Positions 44,343 to 53,379 of a DNA stretch of 64,000 nucleotides are shown one piece after another. Every line of letters begins with the position of its first letter. Positions within the stretch are counted from its first letter, which is position 1. The notes below the pieces were generated by a model. The model did no database searches. It was not told where the DNA came from and was given only the letters and a program-made list of their open reading frames with translations. The stretch is taken from assembly GCA_964451415.1 (NCBI GenBank), contig CAYVHU010000009.1, positions 1 to 64,000 of the forward strand, read 5' to 3'. Both the position numbers and the translations under genes were made by a program. The DNA is from CAYVHU01 sp964451415 (GTDB lineage Bacteria > Pseudomonadota > Alphaproteobacteria > Rhodospirillales > Magnetovibrionaceae).

Positions 44343-44903
44343 TCAGGACGCGGGATCGCGAAAGGTGAACCGCCCGGCTAAAAGCGTCTCGTCCGTGCAG
44401 GCTTCCAACTGCTGAACGAGGTCCCCAACCCGCACCGCCAAAGGCCGAGGATCGGCTCCGTTCAACACATGGTAAACATTGCGCTTCAGCGCCTGGCACA
44501 GCGCCTCCTCGCACTCTTGCGGGCCGGCTTCGTCCAAGGCATCCGTATAGGCCTTGACGCGGCCCAGGTGTGCACTGACCATACGATTTATGCGGTATTT
44601 CATGCCCTCATCGGAAACGCCCATTTCACGAAGATTGGCGTCCATATCGGCGAACATGACATCGAACAAGTCCTGCATCAGGTTCTGCACAGGGTTCATA
44701 TCGGCAAGTTCCACCCGGCCGATCCGCCGGTTGACCAGCGCCGTCATCAACGAAACCATGTCAAAACGACCATCCAGGGTATCTGGGACCGTCCAATCAA
44801 CGTAATACAGTTCACGCCGCGCCTCGGCCACGGCGGAAGCATAGAGCGCCATGGCAACGGGGTCACGGCGCTTGAAACCCAGTTTCTTCAGCAATGCCTT
44901 CAT
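44343..44903 (-). CDS. Ubiquinol-cytochrome c chaperone family protein (CBP3-like)
   Basis: A 186-residue helical protein with the family features ALYASAVAEARRELYYVDW, DTLDGRFDMVSLMTALVN and a region around MQDLFDVMFADMDANLREMGVSD. Mitochondrial Cbp3 relatives help cytochrome b assembly; in bacteria the role is inferred from homology. The order CBP3-yceD-rpmF is common in alphaproteobacteria. It is divergent from bamE with about 160 nt between starts. Confidence 0.9.
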   Translation of the reverse strand: MKALLKKLGFKRRDPVAMALYASAVAEARRELYYVDWTVPDTLDGRFDMVSLMTALVNRRIGRVELADMNPVQNLMQDLFDVMFADMDANLREMGVSDEGMKYRINRMVSAHLGRVKAYTDALDEAGPQECEEALCQALKRNVYHVLNGADPRPLAVRVGDLVQQLEACTDETLLAGRFTFRDPAS

Positions 44904-45065
44904 AGATATCCGTTATTCCATGCGTACGTTACCGATGCCGCTTTCCTTAAAAGGAACATTGACATCTCGGGGAATTGACATCGTGCAGCCCGGGTGCGAC
45001 TTTCTCAGGCGCGATGACAACTCTTCATCTCACGCACATATACTCGCACGGTGGACCTGAAGCAA

Positions 45066-45542
45066 ATGAACAGTTTTAAAAAGAAAACCTCAGCGCCGTC
45101 CCGCGCGGCCCGGGCCGGCATTCTCGCCGGTGTGATAACCGTAAGCCTCATATCTCTCGGCGCATGCACCCCCTCGGTGGAGGTGCGCGGAAATACCGTA
45201 CACCCCGAAAATATCGCCTCCATCAAACCTGGAAAATCCACGCAAAACGATGTTATCCGCAAGTTGGGATCGCCCTCCAACCGCAGCGCTTTCGGCCAGA
45301 AAACCTGGTATTATATTTCCGAACGGACACAAACGACGGCTTTTCTCGCGCCGAAAGTCATGAAACGACAGGTCGTCGTGATCACGTTCACCAAGGACGA
45401 TTTGGTTTCGTCACTTAAAACCATCAACACCACCAAGGCGAAAGCGGTCGCGCTTGCGGCAGGCAAAACGCCGACATCGGGAAAATCACTGGGATTGTTC
45501 GAGCAGTTCTTCTCCAATCTCGGGCGTTTCAACAATAAATAG
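45066..45542 (+). CDS. bamE: Outer-membrane assembly lipoprotein BamE (SmpA/OmlA)
   Basis: A 158-residue lipoprotein of the BAM complex. Lipobox LGAC gives Cys34 after a positively charged N-terminus and a hydrophobic stretch. The BamE fold signature IKPGKSTQNDVIRKLGSPSN is followed by TWYYISERTQTTAF. The ATG at 45066 is preferred; a GTG at 45051 is in frame. A weak -35/-10 pair (ATGACA at 45014, TATACT at 45039) lies just upstream. The terminator at 45564-45599 follows. Confidence 0.92.
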   Translation: MNSFKKKTSAPSRAARAGILAGVITVSLISLGACTPSVEVRGNTVHPENIASIKPGKSTQNDVIRKLGSPSNRSAFGQKTWYYISERTQTTAFLAPKVMKRQVVVITFTKDDLVSSLKTINTTKAKAVALAAGKTPTSGKSLGLFEQFFSNLGRFNNK

Positions 45543-45563
45543 CGTTCCGCAACGCAACCTATA

Positions 45564-45599
45564 AAAAACCCCCGGAAGCCGAAGCGCCCGGGGGTTTTT
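45564..45599. terminator. Bidirectional terminator between bamE and hppA
   Basis: AAAACCCCCGG pairs with CCGGGGGTTTT around a 12-nt loop. It has a T-run on the plus side and an A-run before the stem, so it can end both the bamE and the convergent hppA transcripts. Confidence 0.85.
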
Positions 45600-45617
45600 A
45601 CGTTGAGAACCGTCGTA

Positions 45618-47726
45618 TTATCCAGCAATGATCGCCAAGAGCAAGATGGCCACAATGTTGACAATCTTGATCATCGGGTTGATCGCCGGGCCTGCCGTAT
45701 CCTTATACGGGTCGCCCACCGTATCGCCGGTAATCGCGGCTTTGTGGGCTTCTGAACCCTTACCGCCGAGGTTACCGTCTTCGATGTACTTCTTGGCGTT
45801 GTCCCATGCGCCACCGCCGGACGTCATCGACAAGGCGACGAAGAGACCGGTGACGATGGTGCCCATCAGCATCGCGCCGAGGGCCGAAAAGGCATTCGCC
45901 TGACCGGCAAACGAGTAAACGACGAAATAAATCACCGCGGGCGCCAATACGGGCAAAAGCGACGGTTTGATCATTTCCCTGATCGCCGATTTGGTCAGCA
46001 TGTCCACGCACCGGGCATAATCCGGTTTTTGCGTACCGTCCATGATTCCCGGCATTTCCTTGAACTGACGGCGCACTTCAACGACCACTTGGCCGCCAGC
46101 GCGACCCACCGCCATCATGCCCATGGAACCGAACAGGAATGGCAGCAAACCACCGATAAACAATCCGACCACCACGTATGGACTTTCCAGGCTGAAGTTT
46201 ATTTTCCCGGCAAGCTCTGGAAAATAGTGCCCCAGATCCTGCGTATAGGCGGCAAACAGAACCAGCGCCGCCAATCCGGCGGAACCAATGGCGTACCCTT
46301 TGGTTACGGCTTTGGTGGTGTTACCCACCGCGTCCAGCGTGTCGGTCACCTTACGCACGTCTTCGGGCAGGTCCGCCATTTCGGCAATACCGCCAGCGTT
46401 GTCCGTCACCGGACCGAAAGCGTCCAGCGCCACCACGATACCGGCAACAGCCAGCATGGTAGTCGCCGCAACCGAAATGCCGTACAGACCCGCCAGCATG
46501 TAACTGACGATGATACCGGCGCAAATAACGAGAACCGGCAAGGCCGTCGCTTCCATGGAAACGGCAAGCCCCTGGATCACATTGGTGCCGTGACCGGTGG
46601 TCGAGGCCTGGGCGATGGATTGCACCGGACGGTGTTCCGTGCCGGTGTAATATTCGGTGATCCACACGATCAGACCCGTCACCACCAAACCGCACAACGA
46701 GGCCATGTAGATCTGGCCGGAGGTCACATCCTGATTGCCGCTCATCGTGAATACGGTGTCAAATCCGCCCAACAAGACGTAAATCAAACCGGCGATAAGA
46801 ACGGCGGAAATGACGGCCGTGCCGATAAAGCCCTTATACAAAGCGCCCATCACCGACTGGGACGTTCCCAGTTTGACGAAAAAGGTGGAGATCACGGAAG
46901 CGACAATACACACCCCGCCGATGGCCAGCGGGAACAGCATCATCAGTTCCTTGTCCGCTGCAGAAAAGAAGATCGCGCTCAACAGCATGGTCGCCACAAT
47001 CGTCACGGCATAGGTCTCGAACAAGTCCGCAGCCATACCCGCGCAGTCACCAACGTTGTCACCGACATTGTCGGCGATGACACCAGCGTTGCGGGGATCG
47101 TCCTCGGGAATGCCCGCCTCGATCTTACCCACCAGATCGGCACCGACATCGGCGCCTTTGGTAAAGATACCGCCGCCCAAACGCGCGAAGATGGAAATCA
47201 GCGACGCACCGAAGCCGAAGCCGACCAGGGCTTCAAGAATGTGGCGCATGCCTTCAACTGTGCTCGCGTCATAAATTGAACGCAAAACCATGTAATATCC
47301 GGTGACGCCCAACAACGCCAGACCCACCACCAGAAGGCCCGTGATGGCGCCGGACTTGAACGCCACGTCCAGGCCGCCGCTCAAACCGTCGGTCATGGCG
47401 GCTTCCGCCGTGCGCACATTGGCGCGTACCGACACGTTCATGCCGATGTAGCCTGCGGCGCCGGACAGGATCGCACCGATGAAATATCCGATGGCCACCG
47501 TGGCGCCGAGACGAACGCCCAGCAAAATGCCGATGACAACGCCGACCAGGGCGATGGCCGTGTATTGCCGATTTAAAAATGCGGCGGCGCCTTCTTGAAC
47601 CGCAGCTGCGATTTCACGCATGCGATCGGTTCCCGTCGGTTTCGCCATAATAGATCGCACGGCGTATATGCCGTACAAAATGGCCAGAAAGCCACTTGCG
47701 AGTATGAGATAATAGATATTGGACAT
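45618..47726 (-). CDS. hppA: Membrane-bound proton-pumping pyrophosphatase, K+-insensitive type
   Basis: A 702-residue integral membrane protein with about 16 hydrophobic segments. It couples PPi hydrolysis to H+ export. Family motifs are GGGIFTKGADVGADLVGKIE, EDDPRNAGVIADNVGDNVGD and the C-terminal DTVGDPYKDTAGPAINPMIK. Lys472 and Lys476 in GNTTKAVTKG mark the K+-independent class; K+-dependent enzymes carry Ala at the first position. The ATG at 47726 begins MSNIYYLILASGF; a frame extension upstream has no support. A promoter candidate lies 160 nt upstream. Confidence 0.96.
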   Translation of the reverse strand: MSNIYYLILASGFLAILYGIYAVRSIMAKPTGTDRMREIAAAVQEGAAAFLNRQYTAIALVGVVIGILLGVRLGATVAIGYFIGAILSGAAGYIGMNVSVRANVRTAEAAMTDGLSGGLDVAFKSGAITGLLVVGLALLGVTGYYMVLRSIYDASTVEGMRHILEALVGFGFGASLISIFARLGGGIFTKGADVGADLVGKIEAGIPEDDPRNAGVIADNVGDNVGDCAGMAADLFETYAVTIVATMLLSAIFFSAADKELMMLFPLAIGGVCIVASVISTFFVKLGTSQSVMGALYKGFIGTAVISAVLIAGLIYVLLGGFDTVFTMSGNQDVTSGQIYMASLCGLVVTGLIVWITEYYTGTEHRPVQSIAQASTTGHGTNVIQGLAVSMEATALPVLVICAGIIVSYMLAGLYGISVAATTMLAVAGIVVALDAFGPVTDNAGGIAEMADLPEDVRKVTDTLDAVGNTTKAVTKGYAIGSAGLAALVLFAAYTQDLGHYFPELAGKINFSLESPYVVVGLFIGGLLPFLFGSMGMMAVGRAGGQVVVEVRRQFKEMPGIMDGTQKPDYARCVDMLTKSAIREMIKPSLLPVLAPAVIYFVVYSFAGQANAFSALGAMLMGTIVTGLFVALSMTSGGGAWDNAKKYIEDGNLGGKGSEAHKAAITGDTVGDPYKDTAGPAINPMIKIVNIVAILLLAIIAG

Positions 47727-47885
47727 GGTCTTGGAACTCCCCGGTTCATGCCTACTCGTTGAGCCCACCGTCCAGTGCGCGGCGGACTGTTCCCCCTTGG
47801 ACAGGGATATGGTCAATGGTCATAAAAAGATACGAATAAACCTTGTATTTCTTCGTACGCGGCGCGTAGGTTGCCAGAACAAACC

Positions 47886-47913
47886 GTTATTGGCAACACG
47901 CCTTAAGTGTCAA
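47886..47913 (-). promoter_or_regulatory. Promoter candidate for hppA
   Basis: On the minus strand an exact TTGACA (47908-47913) is spaced 16 nt from AATAAC (47886-47891, 4 of 6 matches), about 160 nt ahead of hppA. The rest of the gap (47727-47966) shows nothing else. Confidence 0.45.
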
Positions 47914-47966
47914 AAATTTGAATGGGAATAGCCTTTGGTGTAACCCTACGAATTTGAAGTTAACTC

Positions 47967-48443
47967 TTAACGGTTCGTGCTTGTCATCGCTTGGATCAGA
48001 GCGTCGTTTACGACTCCCTTTCCCAGAACGCGTTCGGCAACAAGGATGATTCTGTATTTGATCAACGTGACATCCAGCGTCTTGTTATTGCGCAACGTGC
48101 GCGGAATATAATAGGAAAAATCCTTGATCAAAGCGTCACCCAACTGCCGTTTGGCCGCAGCAACCTTACTTTGATCGGTGGTATTAAGAACCTCGATCTT
48201 ATAATTGATCAGGATCGTCCCGGCAACGGTGTCGTTTTGAAAAACCGGCACCTGAATGGGATCCATTGTGATATAGAGCGGGCGTTTGTGCTCGGAAACC
48301 TTCGCCTTTTCCACTTTGGCGTTATCGCCCACCCCGGGCGTGGCGCTTTTCGCAAAGGGACCGACGGCGAGATATTTTAAAATACTCGCCGTGCCGCCGG
48401 CAAGCAGGAACAAGACCGCGAAAGCAATAACTAATTTTTTCAT
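47967..48443 (-). CDS. Single-span membrane protein, FliL-like topology
   Basis: A 157-residue protein with one N-terminal hydrophobic helix (about 2-24) and a periplasmic domain with PLYITMDPIQVPVFQND, KIEVLNTTDQSKVAAAKRQL and TLIKYRIILVAERVLG. This layout and the conserved-looking beta/helix pattern resemble FliL-type stomatin-like domains, but no flagellar gene is nearby, so the call is tentative. It starts 87 nt after the thiL stop on the same strand. The ATG at 48443 is preferred; upstream codons in frame lack a ribosome site. Confidence 0.65.
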   Translation of the reverse strand: MKKLVIAFAVLFLLAGGTASILKYLAVGPFAKSATPGVGDNAKVEKAKVSEHKRPLYITMDPIQVPVFQNDTVAGTILINYKIEVLNTTDQSKVAAAKRQLGDALIKDFSYYIPRTLRNNKTLDVTLIKYRIILVAERVLGKGVVNDALIQAMTSTNR

Positions 48444-48530
48444 GCCATATCCCGCACATGGACCGTTACGACAAATCAGCGTCACCCGCAGTATAGCCAA
48501 GTCCAGGTTTCGGAAAAAGCCACATGACAA

Positions 48531-49526
48531 TTACAAGTGTCGATAGCCGCCCGCGCCCAATTCCATCACCTTGCCGCGTTCATCACGCACCGTAACCCGC
48601 TGCGTGGCGGACGTCCCCGTGGGACCCGTCTGACCGATACACGTCACGGCCACTTCATTTTCACGGCCCAAGGCCATAATGGCCTCTTCCTGGGCCGCCG
48701 CCGCAGTGAAAATAAGTTCGTAATCGTCCCCGCCGCCAAGAATGGTCTCGATCAATGCGCCATCGCCTTGCACACATCTGCGTGCCGCGCGAGACAGCGG
48801 CACCCGCGCGGCCTCAAGGGTGATGCTCACATCCGATGCGCGGGCGATGTGGCCCGCATCGGCGACAAGGCCATCGGAAATGTCTGCGCATGCCGACGCC
48901 AAAGCGTCCCGGGCCAACGCAACGGCGAACGCCCAGCGCGGTTCCGGTCTGGCATAACGGTGAATCAAATGATCGTTGTGGGCCAGCTTGGACCGCAGGC
49001 ACAACAGCCCCAGCGCACCGTCGCCGATGGTTCCCGTGACATAGACCCGCTCGCCCGCACGAGCCCCCCTGCGCTTCAACGCCCTGCCCCTGGCGACAAA
49101 ACCGAGCGCCGTCATGGTGAACGACAAAGGCCCCGGCGTGGAAACCGTATCCCCGCCCATCAACACCGCGCCGCTCTCGCCAAGGGCTTCACCGAGGCCC
49201 GATGCAAAGGCAGCGATCCAACGCTCGTCAATATCGGGGGGAAATTGTGCGGCCAGAAAAACCGCGCGCGGGCGGGCGCCCATGGCCGCCAGATCGGAAA
49301 TATTCGCACCGACCACCTTGTGCGCGATATCTGCAGCGCCCAGATTTTCCATAAAATGCACGCCCGAAACCAAGGCGTCGGTGGTCACGACAAGCTGTTG
49401 GCCTGCGGGCACATCCAGTAAAGCGGCATCGTCGCCCAGGCCCAGCGCACCCGTATCCCCGTCCGCTAGCGGCTTGAAATGCCGCGCGATAATATCGAAT
49501 TCACGTCCTGCGGCATGGGAAGACAT
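48531..49526 (-). CDS. thiL: Thiamine-monophosphate kinase
   Basis: A 331-residue ATP-dependent kinase that makes thiamine diphosphate from thiamine monophosphate. Typical motifs are LGLGDDAALLDVPAGQQLVVTTD near the start (only part needed), GANISDLAAMGARPRAVFL, GGDTVSTPGPLSFTMTALG and CADISDGLVADAGHIAR. It follows nusB by 18 nt, giving the usual ribH-nusB-thiL order. Confidence 0.95.
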   Translation of the reverse strand: MSSHAAGREFDIIARHFKPLADGDTGALGLGDDAALLDVPAGQQLVVTTDALVSGVHFMENLGAADIAHKVVGANISDLAAMGARPRAVFLAAQFPPDIDERWIAAFASGLGEALGESGAVLMGGDTVSTPGPLSFTMTALGFVARGRALKRRGARAGERVYVTGTIGDGALGLLCLRSKLAHNDHLIHRYARPEPRWAFAVALARDALASACADISDGLVADAGHIARASDVSITLEAARVPLSRAARRCVQGDGALIETILGGGDDYELIFTAAAAQEEAIMALGRENEVAVTCIGQTGPTGTSATQRVTVRDERGKVMELGAGGYRHL

Positions 49527-49544
49527 ATCCGTCCCTTCACGCGA

Positions 49545-50036
49545 TCAGTCCATACGGCCATCACGCACGACATGACCCAGCTTATCCAGAACGCCGTTGA
49601 CCATTTTCGGCTCTCCGCCGCTGAAAAAGGCGTTGGCGACGTCCATGTATTCATTGATCACCACCTTGGCCGGGATTTCACCGTGGACCAACAATTCAAA
49701 CACGCCCGCCCGCAAAATGGCGCGCAACAGAACTTCCAGCCGCGCGACGCTCCAGTTGTCCCCCAAAGCGCCTTCGATCATGGCGTCGATTTCACCCTTT
49801 TTGTCGAGCACGCCGCGCACAATGGCGATCAAGAAGGCCTTGTCGGGATCGAGAAATTCGGCGACTTCTCCGGTTTCTTCGCCATCTTCGTCCTCAAGAG
49901 GGACGCTCCAGCGTTTTTCAAGAAAAGCACGCAACACGGGGTCCGCATCGCCCTCCACCATGTCCAACTCGTAAAGTGCCTGAACGGCGGCCATGCGCGC
50001 GGCGGAACGCTGGCGCGCATCGAAACGATTATTCAT
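49545..50036 (-). CDS. nusB: Transcription antitermination factor NusB
   Basis: A 163-residue all-helical protein that binds boxA RNA with NusE and supports rRNA transcription. Typical parts are the basic N-terminus RQRSAARMAAVQALYELDM, RLEVLLRAILRAGVFELL and VVINEYMDVANAFF. The ATG at 50036 overlaps the ribH stop by 4 nt; a frame extension into ribH is not supported. An acidic insert (DEDGEETGEV) is present near residue 60. Confidence 0.94.
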   Translation of the reverse strand: MNNRFDARQRSAARMAAVQALYELDMVEGDADPVLRAFLEKRWSVPLEDEDGEETGEVAEFLDPDKAFLIAIVRGVLDKKGEIDAMIEGALGDNWSVARLEVLLRAILRAGVFELLVHGEIPAKVVINEYMDVANAFFSGGEPKMVNGVLDKLGHVVRDGRMD

Positions 50037-50470
50037 GAAGCCGCACCGCGCCGCAGTTGCCGGCGTGCCTCGATGACGGCCAGACAGGCCTCGGCGGCGA
50101 CCGCGCCCTTGTTCTTTTTGGTCGTATCGCAACGCGCCAGAGCCTGGGCTTCGTTTTCCACCGTGAGGATGCCATTACCAATGACGAGGCCTTCCAAAGA
50201 AAGGTCCATCAACGCCCGGCAGCTTTCCCCCGCGACATAGTCGTAGTGACTGGTTTCGCCGCGAATCACGCAGCCCAAGGCCACATAACCGGTGTAGCGG
50301 CCAGAACTGTGGGCGAAGGCCACCACGGCGGGAATCTCAAACGCACCGGGCACTTCGATACGGTCGTAGGTGACGCCTGCTTTGTCCAGGACCGACACGG
50401 CGCCGCTAAACAAGGCGTCGGTAATGTGTTTGTAAAACAGTGCTTCAACGATGAGGACATGACTCGCCAT
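50033..50470 (-). CDS. ribH: 6,7-dimethyl-8-ribityllumazine synthase
   Basis: A 145-residue lumazine synthase, the penultimate step of riboflavin synthesis. Motifs are VPGAFEIPAVVAFAH, ALGCVIRGETSHYDYVAGE with the active-site His, and GNGILTVENEAQALAR. It is 27 nt after ribBA and overlaps nusB by 4 nt. It combines the ribBA-derived butanone phosphate with the ribD product. Confidence 0.96.
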   Translation of the reverse strand: MASHVLIVEALFYKHITDALFSGAVSVLDKAGVTYDRIEVPGAFEIPAVVAFAHSSGRYTGYVALGCVIRGETSHYDYVAGESCRALMDLSLEGLVIGNGILTVENEAQALARCDTTKKNKGAVAAEACLAVIEARRQLRRGAAS

Positions 50471-50497
50471 GAATTCGAAATCCTTAACTTCAGAACC

Positions 50498-51625
50498 CTA
50501 TTGTGGAATTTCCTGCTGGCCGACGACGGTAAGGCCGTACCCCTCAAGACCGATGATGGTGTGTTGGGTGTTGGACAGCAATGTCATTTCCGTGATGCCC
50601 TGGTCGCGCAAAATCTGCGCCCCCAGACCGTAGTTACGCAATTCCTGGCCGACACCGCCGCTCGCATCTTGAGAAACCGGCGTAGCGGCGTCATGTTGCA
50701 CATGAAGTGAAAGCGCGTCACAGCGGGGATGACGGATCAGCACCAAAACACCACGTCCGGCCTCTCCGATGGTCTTCAAGGCGCGTTGCAACATGCCCGC
50801 CTTGCCGCTTGAAACGTTGCCCAGCACGTCGTCAAGGATGTCCATGGCGTGCATGCGCACAAGCACGGGCCCGTTCGAGACCACATCGCCCTTGGTCAAG
50901 GCAACGTGTTCGGTCCCGTCGATGTCGCTTTTATAGACCGTCATTTCGAACGCACCACCGTAAACGCTTTCGAAAGGCTGGTTCAATACACGCTTGACGA
51001 TGTGGTCGTGCTTCAAGCGATAGGCGATCAAATCCGCAATGGTGGCGATTCTCAGGCTGTGCTTTTCGGCAAACGGGATCAGATCCGGCAACCGCGCCAT
51101 GGAACCGTCCTCGTTCATAATTTCGCAGATCACGCCGGAAGGGTTGAGCCCCGCCAGGCGCGCAATGTCCACCGCCGCCTCGGTATGGCCGGCGCGCACC
51201 AGAACACCGCCGTCGCGCGCTTCCAGCGGAAACACATGGCCCGGCGTGGCGATATCGGCTTTGGTTTTGGTGGGGTCGATGGCCACCGCGATGGTGCGGG
51301 CGCGATCCGATGCCGAAATGCCCGTCGTCACGCCTTCGCGGGCTTCGATGGACAGGGTGAACGCGGTGGAATGACGCGATACGTTTTTTTGCGCCTGATG
51401 GGGGATTTCCAAGGCCTCCACCCGTTCGCGGGTCAAGGTCAGACAAATCAGCCCGCGACCGTGCATGGCCATGAAGTTCACCGCTTGCGGTGTCGCCATT
51501 TGCGCCGGAATCACCAGATCGCCTTCGTTTTCACGGTCTTCGTCATCGACCAGCACGAACATGTGTCCGTTGCGGGCGTCTTCGATGATCTCTTCAATGG
51601 TGGATAGTTTGTCCTTGAATGGCAC
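50498..51625 (-). CDS. ribB: DHBP synthase with degenerate GTP cyclohydrolase II domain (RibBA-like)
   Basis: A 375-residue two-domain protein. The N-terminal 3,4-dihydroxy-2-butanone 4-phosphate synthase domain (about 1-205) is intact: DDEDRENEGDL, RAGHTEAAVDIARLAG and HRVHP-like sites. The C-terminal half aligns with GTP cyclohydrolase II but lacks the zinc CxxxxxxxxxxCxC cysteines; the equivalent loop reads LGNVSSGKAG. So it should act only as RibB, with a separate ribA needed elsewhere. It is in the rib cluster between ribE and ribH. Confidence 0.92.
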   Translation of the reverse strand: MPFKDKLSTIEEIIEDARNGHMFVLVDDEDRENEGDLVIPAQMATPQAVNFMAMHGRGLICLTLTRERVEALEIPHQAQKNVSRHSTAFTLSIEAREGVTTGISASDRARTIAVAIDPTKTKADIATPGHVFPLEARDGGVLVRAGHTEAAVDIARLAGLNPSGVICEIMNEDGSMARLPDLIPFAEKHSLRIATIADLIAYRLKHDHIVKRVLNQPFESVYGGAFEMTVYKSDIDGTEHVALTKGDVVSNGPVLVRMHAMDILDDVLGNVSSGKAGMLQRALKTIGEAGRGVLVLIRHPRCDALSLHVQHDAATPVSQDASGGVGQELRNYGLGAQILRDQGITEMTLLSNTQHTIIGLEGYGLTVVGQQEIPQ

Positions 51626-51645
51626 GAGCTTTGTTCCTTGTCGGA

Positions 51646-52275
51646 TTATTCTTTTCCCAGTAATCGCGCAACATACCGCGCCAGCATATCAATTTCCAGA
51701 TTCACCTGATCGCCAACTTCATAAACACCGATAATGGTGGCGTCCTGGGTGTGGGGGATAATGTTGACACCGAATACGTTCACACGGTTTTCATCCGTCG
51801 CGACTTCGTTCACCGTCAGCGAGACGCCGTCAATGGTGATGGAGCCTTTGGAGGCCAGATATTTTGCCAGATCGTGTGGAACGCGAAAACTGAAGCGCAC
51901 GCTATCGCCGTCGGCAGCGCGGCTCACAACTTCGCCAATGCCGTCCACATGACCGGACACGATGTGCCCCCCCAGTTCATCGCCCAGGCGCATGGCGCGT
52001 TCCAGATTGATCCGCCGCCCTTCGGCCCACGCCCCCATGGTGGTTTTGGACAGGCTTTCGGCAGAGGCTTCAATGGCGAACCAGTTCGCCCCGGCGTCTT
52101 GTCCCTTCGCCACCACCGTCATGCAGATGCCGCAACACGCGATGGACGCACCGATATCAATATCGTCGCTGGAATAAGCGGTTTCGATCTCAAAACGCCG
52201 CCCCTCGCCCGTACCGGCACCGGTGGCCTGAACGGTGCGCACGCGCCCAATATCGGTGATAATGCCCGTAAACAT
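51646..52275 (-). CDS. ribE: Riboflavin synthase alpha subunit
   Basis: A 209-residue trimeric enzyme, last step of riboflavin formation. It has two lumazine-binding repeats: MFTGIITDIGRVRTV with GASIACCGICMTVV, and GGHIVSGHVDGIGEV with GSITIDGVSLTVNEV. The N-terminal MFTGII is the family start. It follows ribD by 9 nt and precedes ribBA by 20 nt. Confidence 0.96.
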   Translation of the reverse strand: MFTGIITDIGRVRTVQATGAGTGEGRRFEIETAYSSDDIDIGASIACCGICMTVVAKGQDAGANWFAIEASAESLSKTTMGAWAEGRRINLERAMRLGDELGGHIVSGHVDGIGEVVSRAADGDSVRFSFRVPHDLAKYLASKGSITIDGVSLTVNEVATDENRVNVFGVNIIPHTQDATIIGVYEVGDQVNLEIDMLARYVARLLGKE

Positions 52276-52284
52276 GGTTCCGGC

Positions 52285-53379
52285 TCAGTCCCTTTTAACG
52301 TACAACTCCAAACGATCCGGCCCTGCCTGTAGCACGGCTTGGCGGACGAACGCCAGTGTTTCCAGACAATCCGGACTTTGAAAAGCCCTCGGCGCGCCTT
52401 CGGGTAGCTTGCGCGCGGCACGAAACCACGCCACTTCGTCCACCAATCGGGCCTCCAGAAACGCCGTGGCGATAAGCGGACCGGTCTCGATCAGCACCCG
52501 TGTTATGCCACGCCGGGCCAGTTCGCGCGCCACCCAAAGCGGGTCGGGGCGATCTTGCGCGGCGCGAATAACAACGACGCCTTTGCTTTCCAGGGCTTCG
52601 GCACCGGTGGCCGTTTCTCCACACACCACCCACAACGGCGCCATATCGAGCGTTTGCAAAAGCCTGCCGTCCACCGGCAAGCGCAAATGCGAATCCAGAA
52701 GCACCCGGATGGGACTTTGATCTTCCAACCCCGTCAGACGACAGGTGTAGGCGGGATCATCATCAAGAACCGTGCCGATGCCGAACAATACCGCGTCGTG
52801 GTTGGCGCGCAATAGATGTCCGCGCGCACGCGCTTGTGGCGAAGTGATCCATTTATCCTCGCCTTGCGCCCGCGCAATGGGGATGTGGCCGTTCGCATCG
52901 GTGGCGAGCTTCAAGGTGAACATGGGGCGGCCCTGGGTACGGCTCAGGAAAAAGCCCAGATTCACGGCCCACGCCTCGGCGCGGCGAACGTCCGTCACCA
53001 CTTCGATCCCGGCGGCTTTCAGGATTTCGATTCCCCGTCCCGCAACGCGCACGTCCGGGTCGGTAATGGCCACGACGACGCGCGCAACCCCGGCCTCAAC
53101 CAGGGCCTCCGCGCACGGCGGCGTCTTGCCATGGTGGGCGCACGGCTCCAAGCTAACGTAAGCGGTCGCCCCGCAAGCATGATCTTGCGCTTGGGCCAGG
53201 GCCACGGTTTCCGCGTGCGGGCGACCACCGGGCCGGGTCCAGCCGCGTCCCACAACGATGCCGTCTTTGACGAGAATGCACCCGACAGCGGGATTGGGAA
53301 AGACGTTGCCCAACCCGCGACGCGCCAGGCTTAAAGCCGCCCCGATGAAGTCCGCGTCACGGGGTTCACTCGTCTTCAC
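52285..53379 (-). CDS. ribD: Bifunctional pyrimidine deaminase/reductase RibD
   Basis: A 364-residue enzyme for two steps of riboflavin synthesis. The deaminase domain (about 10-150) has zinc motif HAETVAL and PCAHHGKTPPCAEALVEAG. The reductase domain (about 155-360) has TLKLATDANGHIPI, an NADPH-binding segment and LIETGPLIATAFLE. It starts inside the nrdR end with a 14-nt overlap, so the two are translationally coupled. Confidence 0.95.
   Translation of the reverse strand: MKTSEPRDADFIGAALSLARRGLGNVFPNPAVGCILVKDGIVVGRGWTRPGGRPHAETVALAQAQDHACGATAYVSLEPCAHHGKTPPCAEALVEAGVARVVVAITDPDVRVAGRGIEILKAAGIEVVTDVRRAEAWAVNLGFFLSRTQGRPMFTLKLATDANGHIPIARAQGEDKWITSPQARARGHLLRANHDAVLFGIGTVLDDDPAYTCRLTGLEDQSPIRVLLDSHLRLPVDGRLLQTLDMAPLWVVCGETATGAEALESKGVVVIRAAQDRPDPLWVARELARRGITRVLIETGPLIATAFLEARLVDEVAWFRAARKLPEGAPRAFQSPDCLETLAFVRQAVLQAGPDRLELYVKRD

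Noticed and set aside
46029..47279. 416-codon plus-strand frame antisense to hppA
   Set aside because: Low-complexity His/Gln/Arg-rich shadow of a clear membrane pyrophosphatase gene.
48537..49421. 294-codon plus-strand frame antisense to thiL
   Set aside because: Arg/His-rich shadow; thiL motifs are unambiguous on the other strand.
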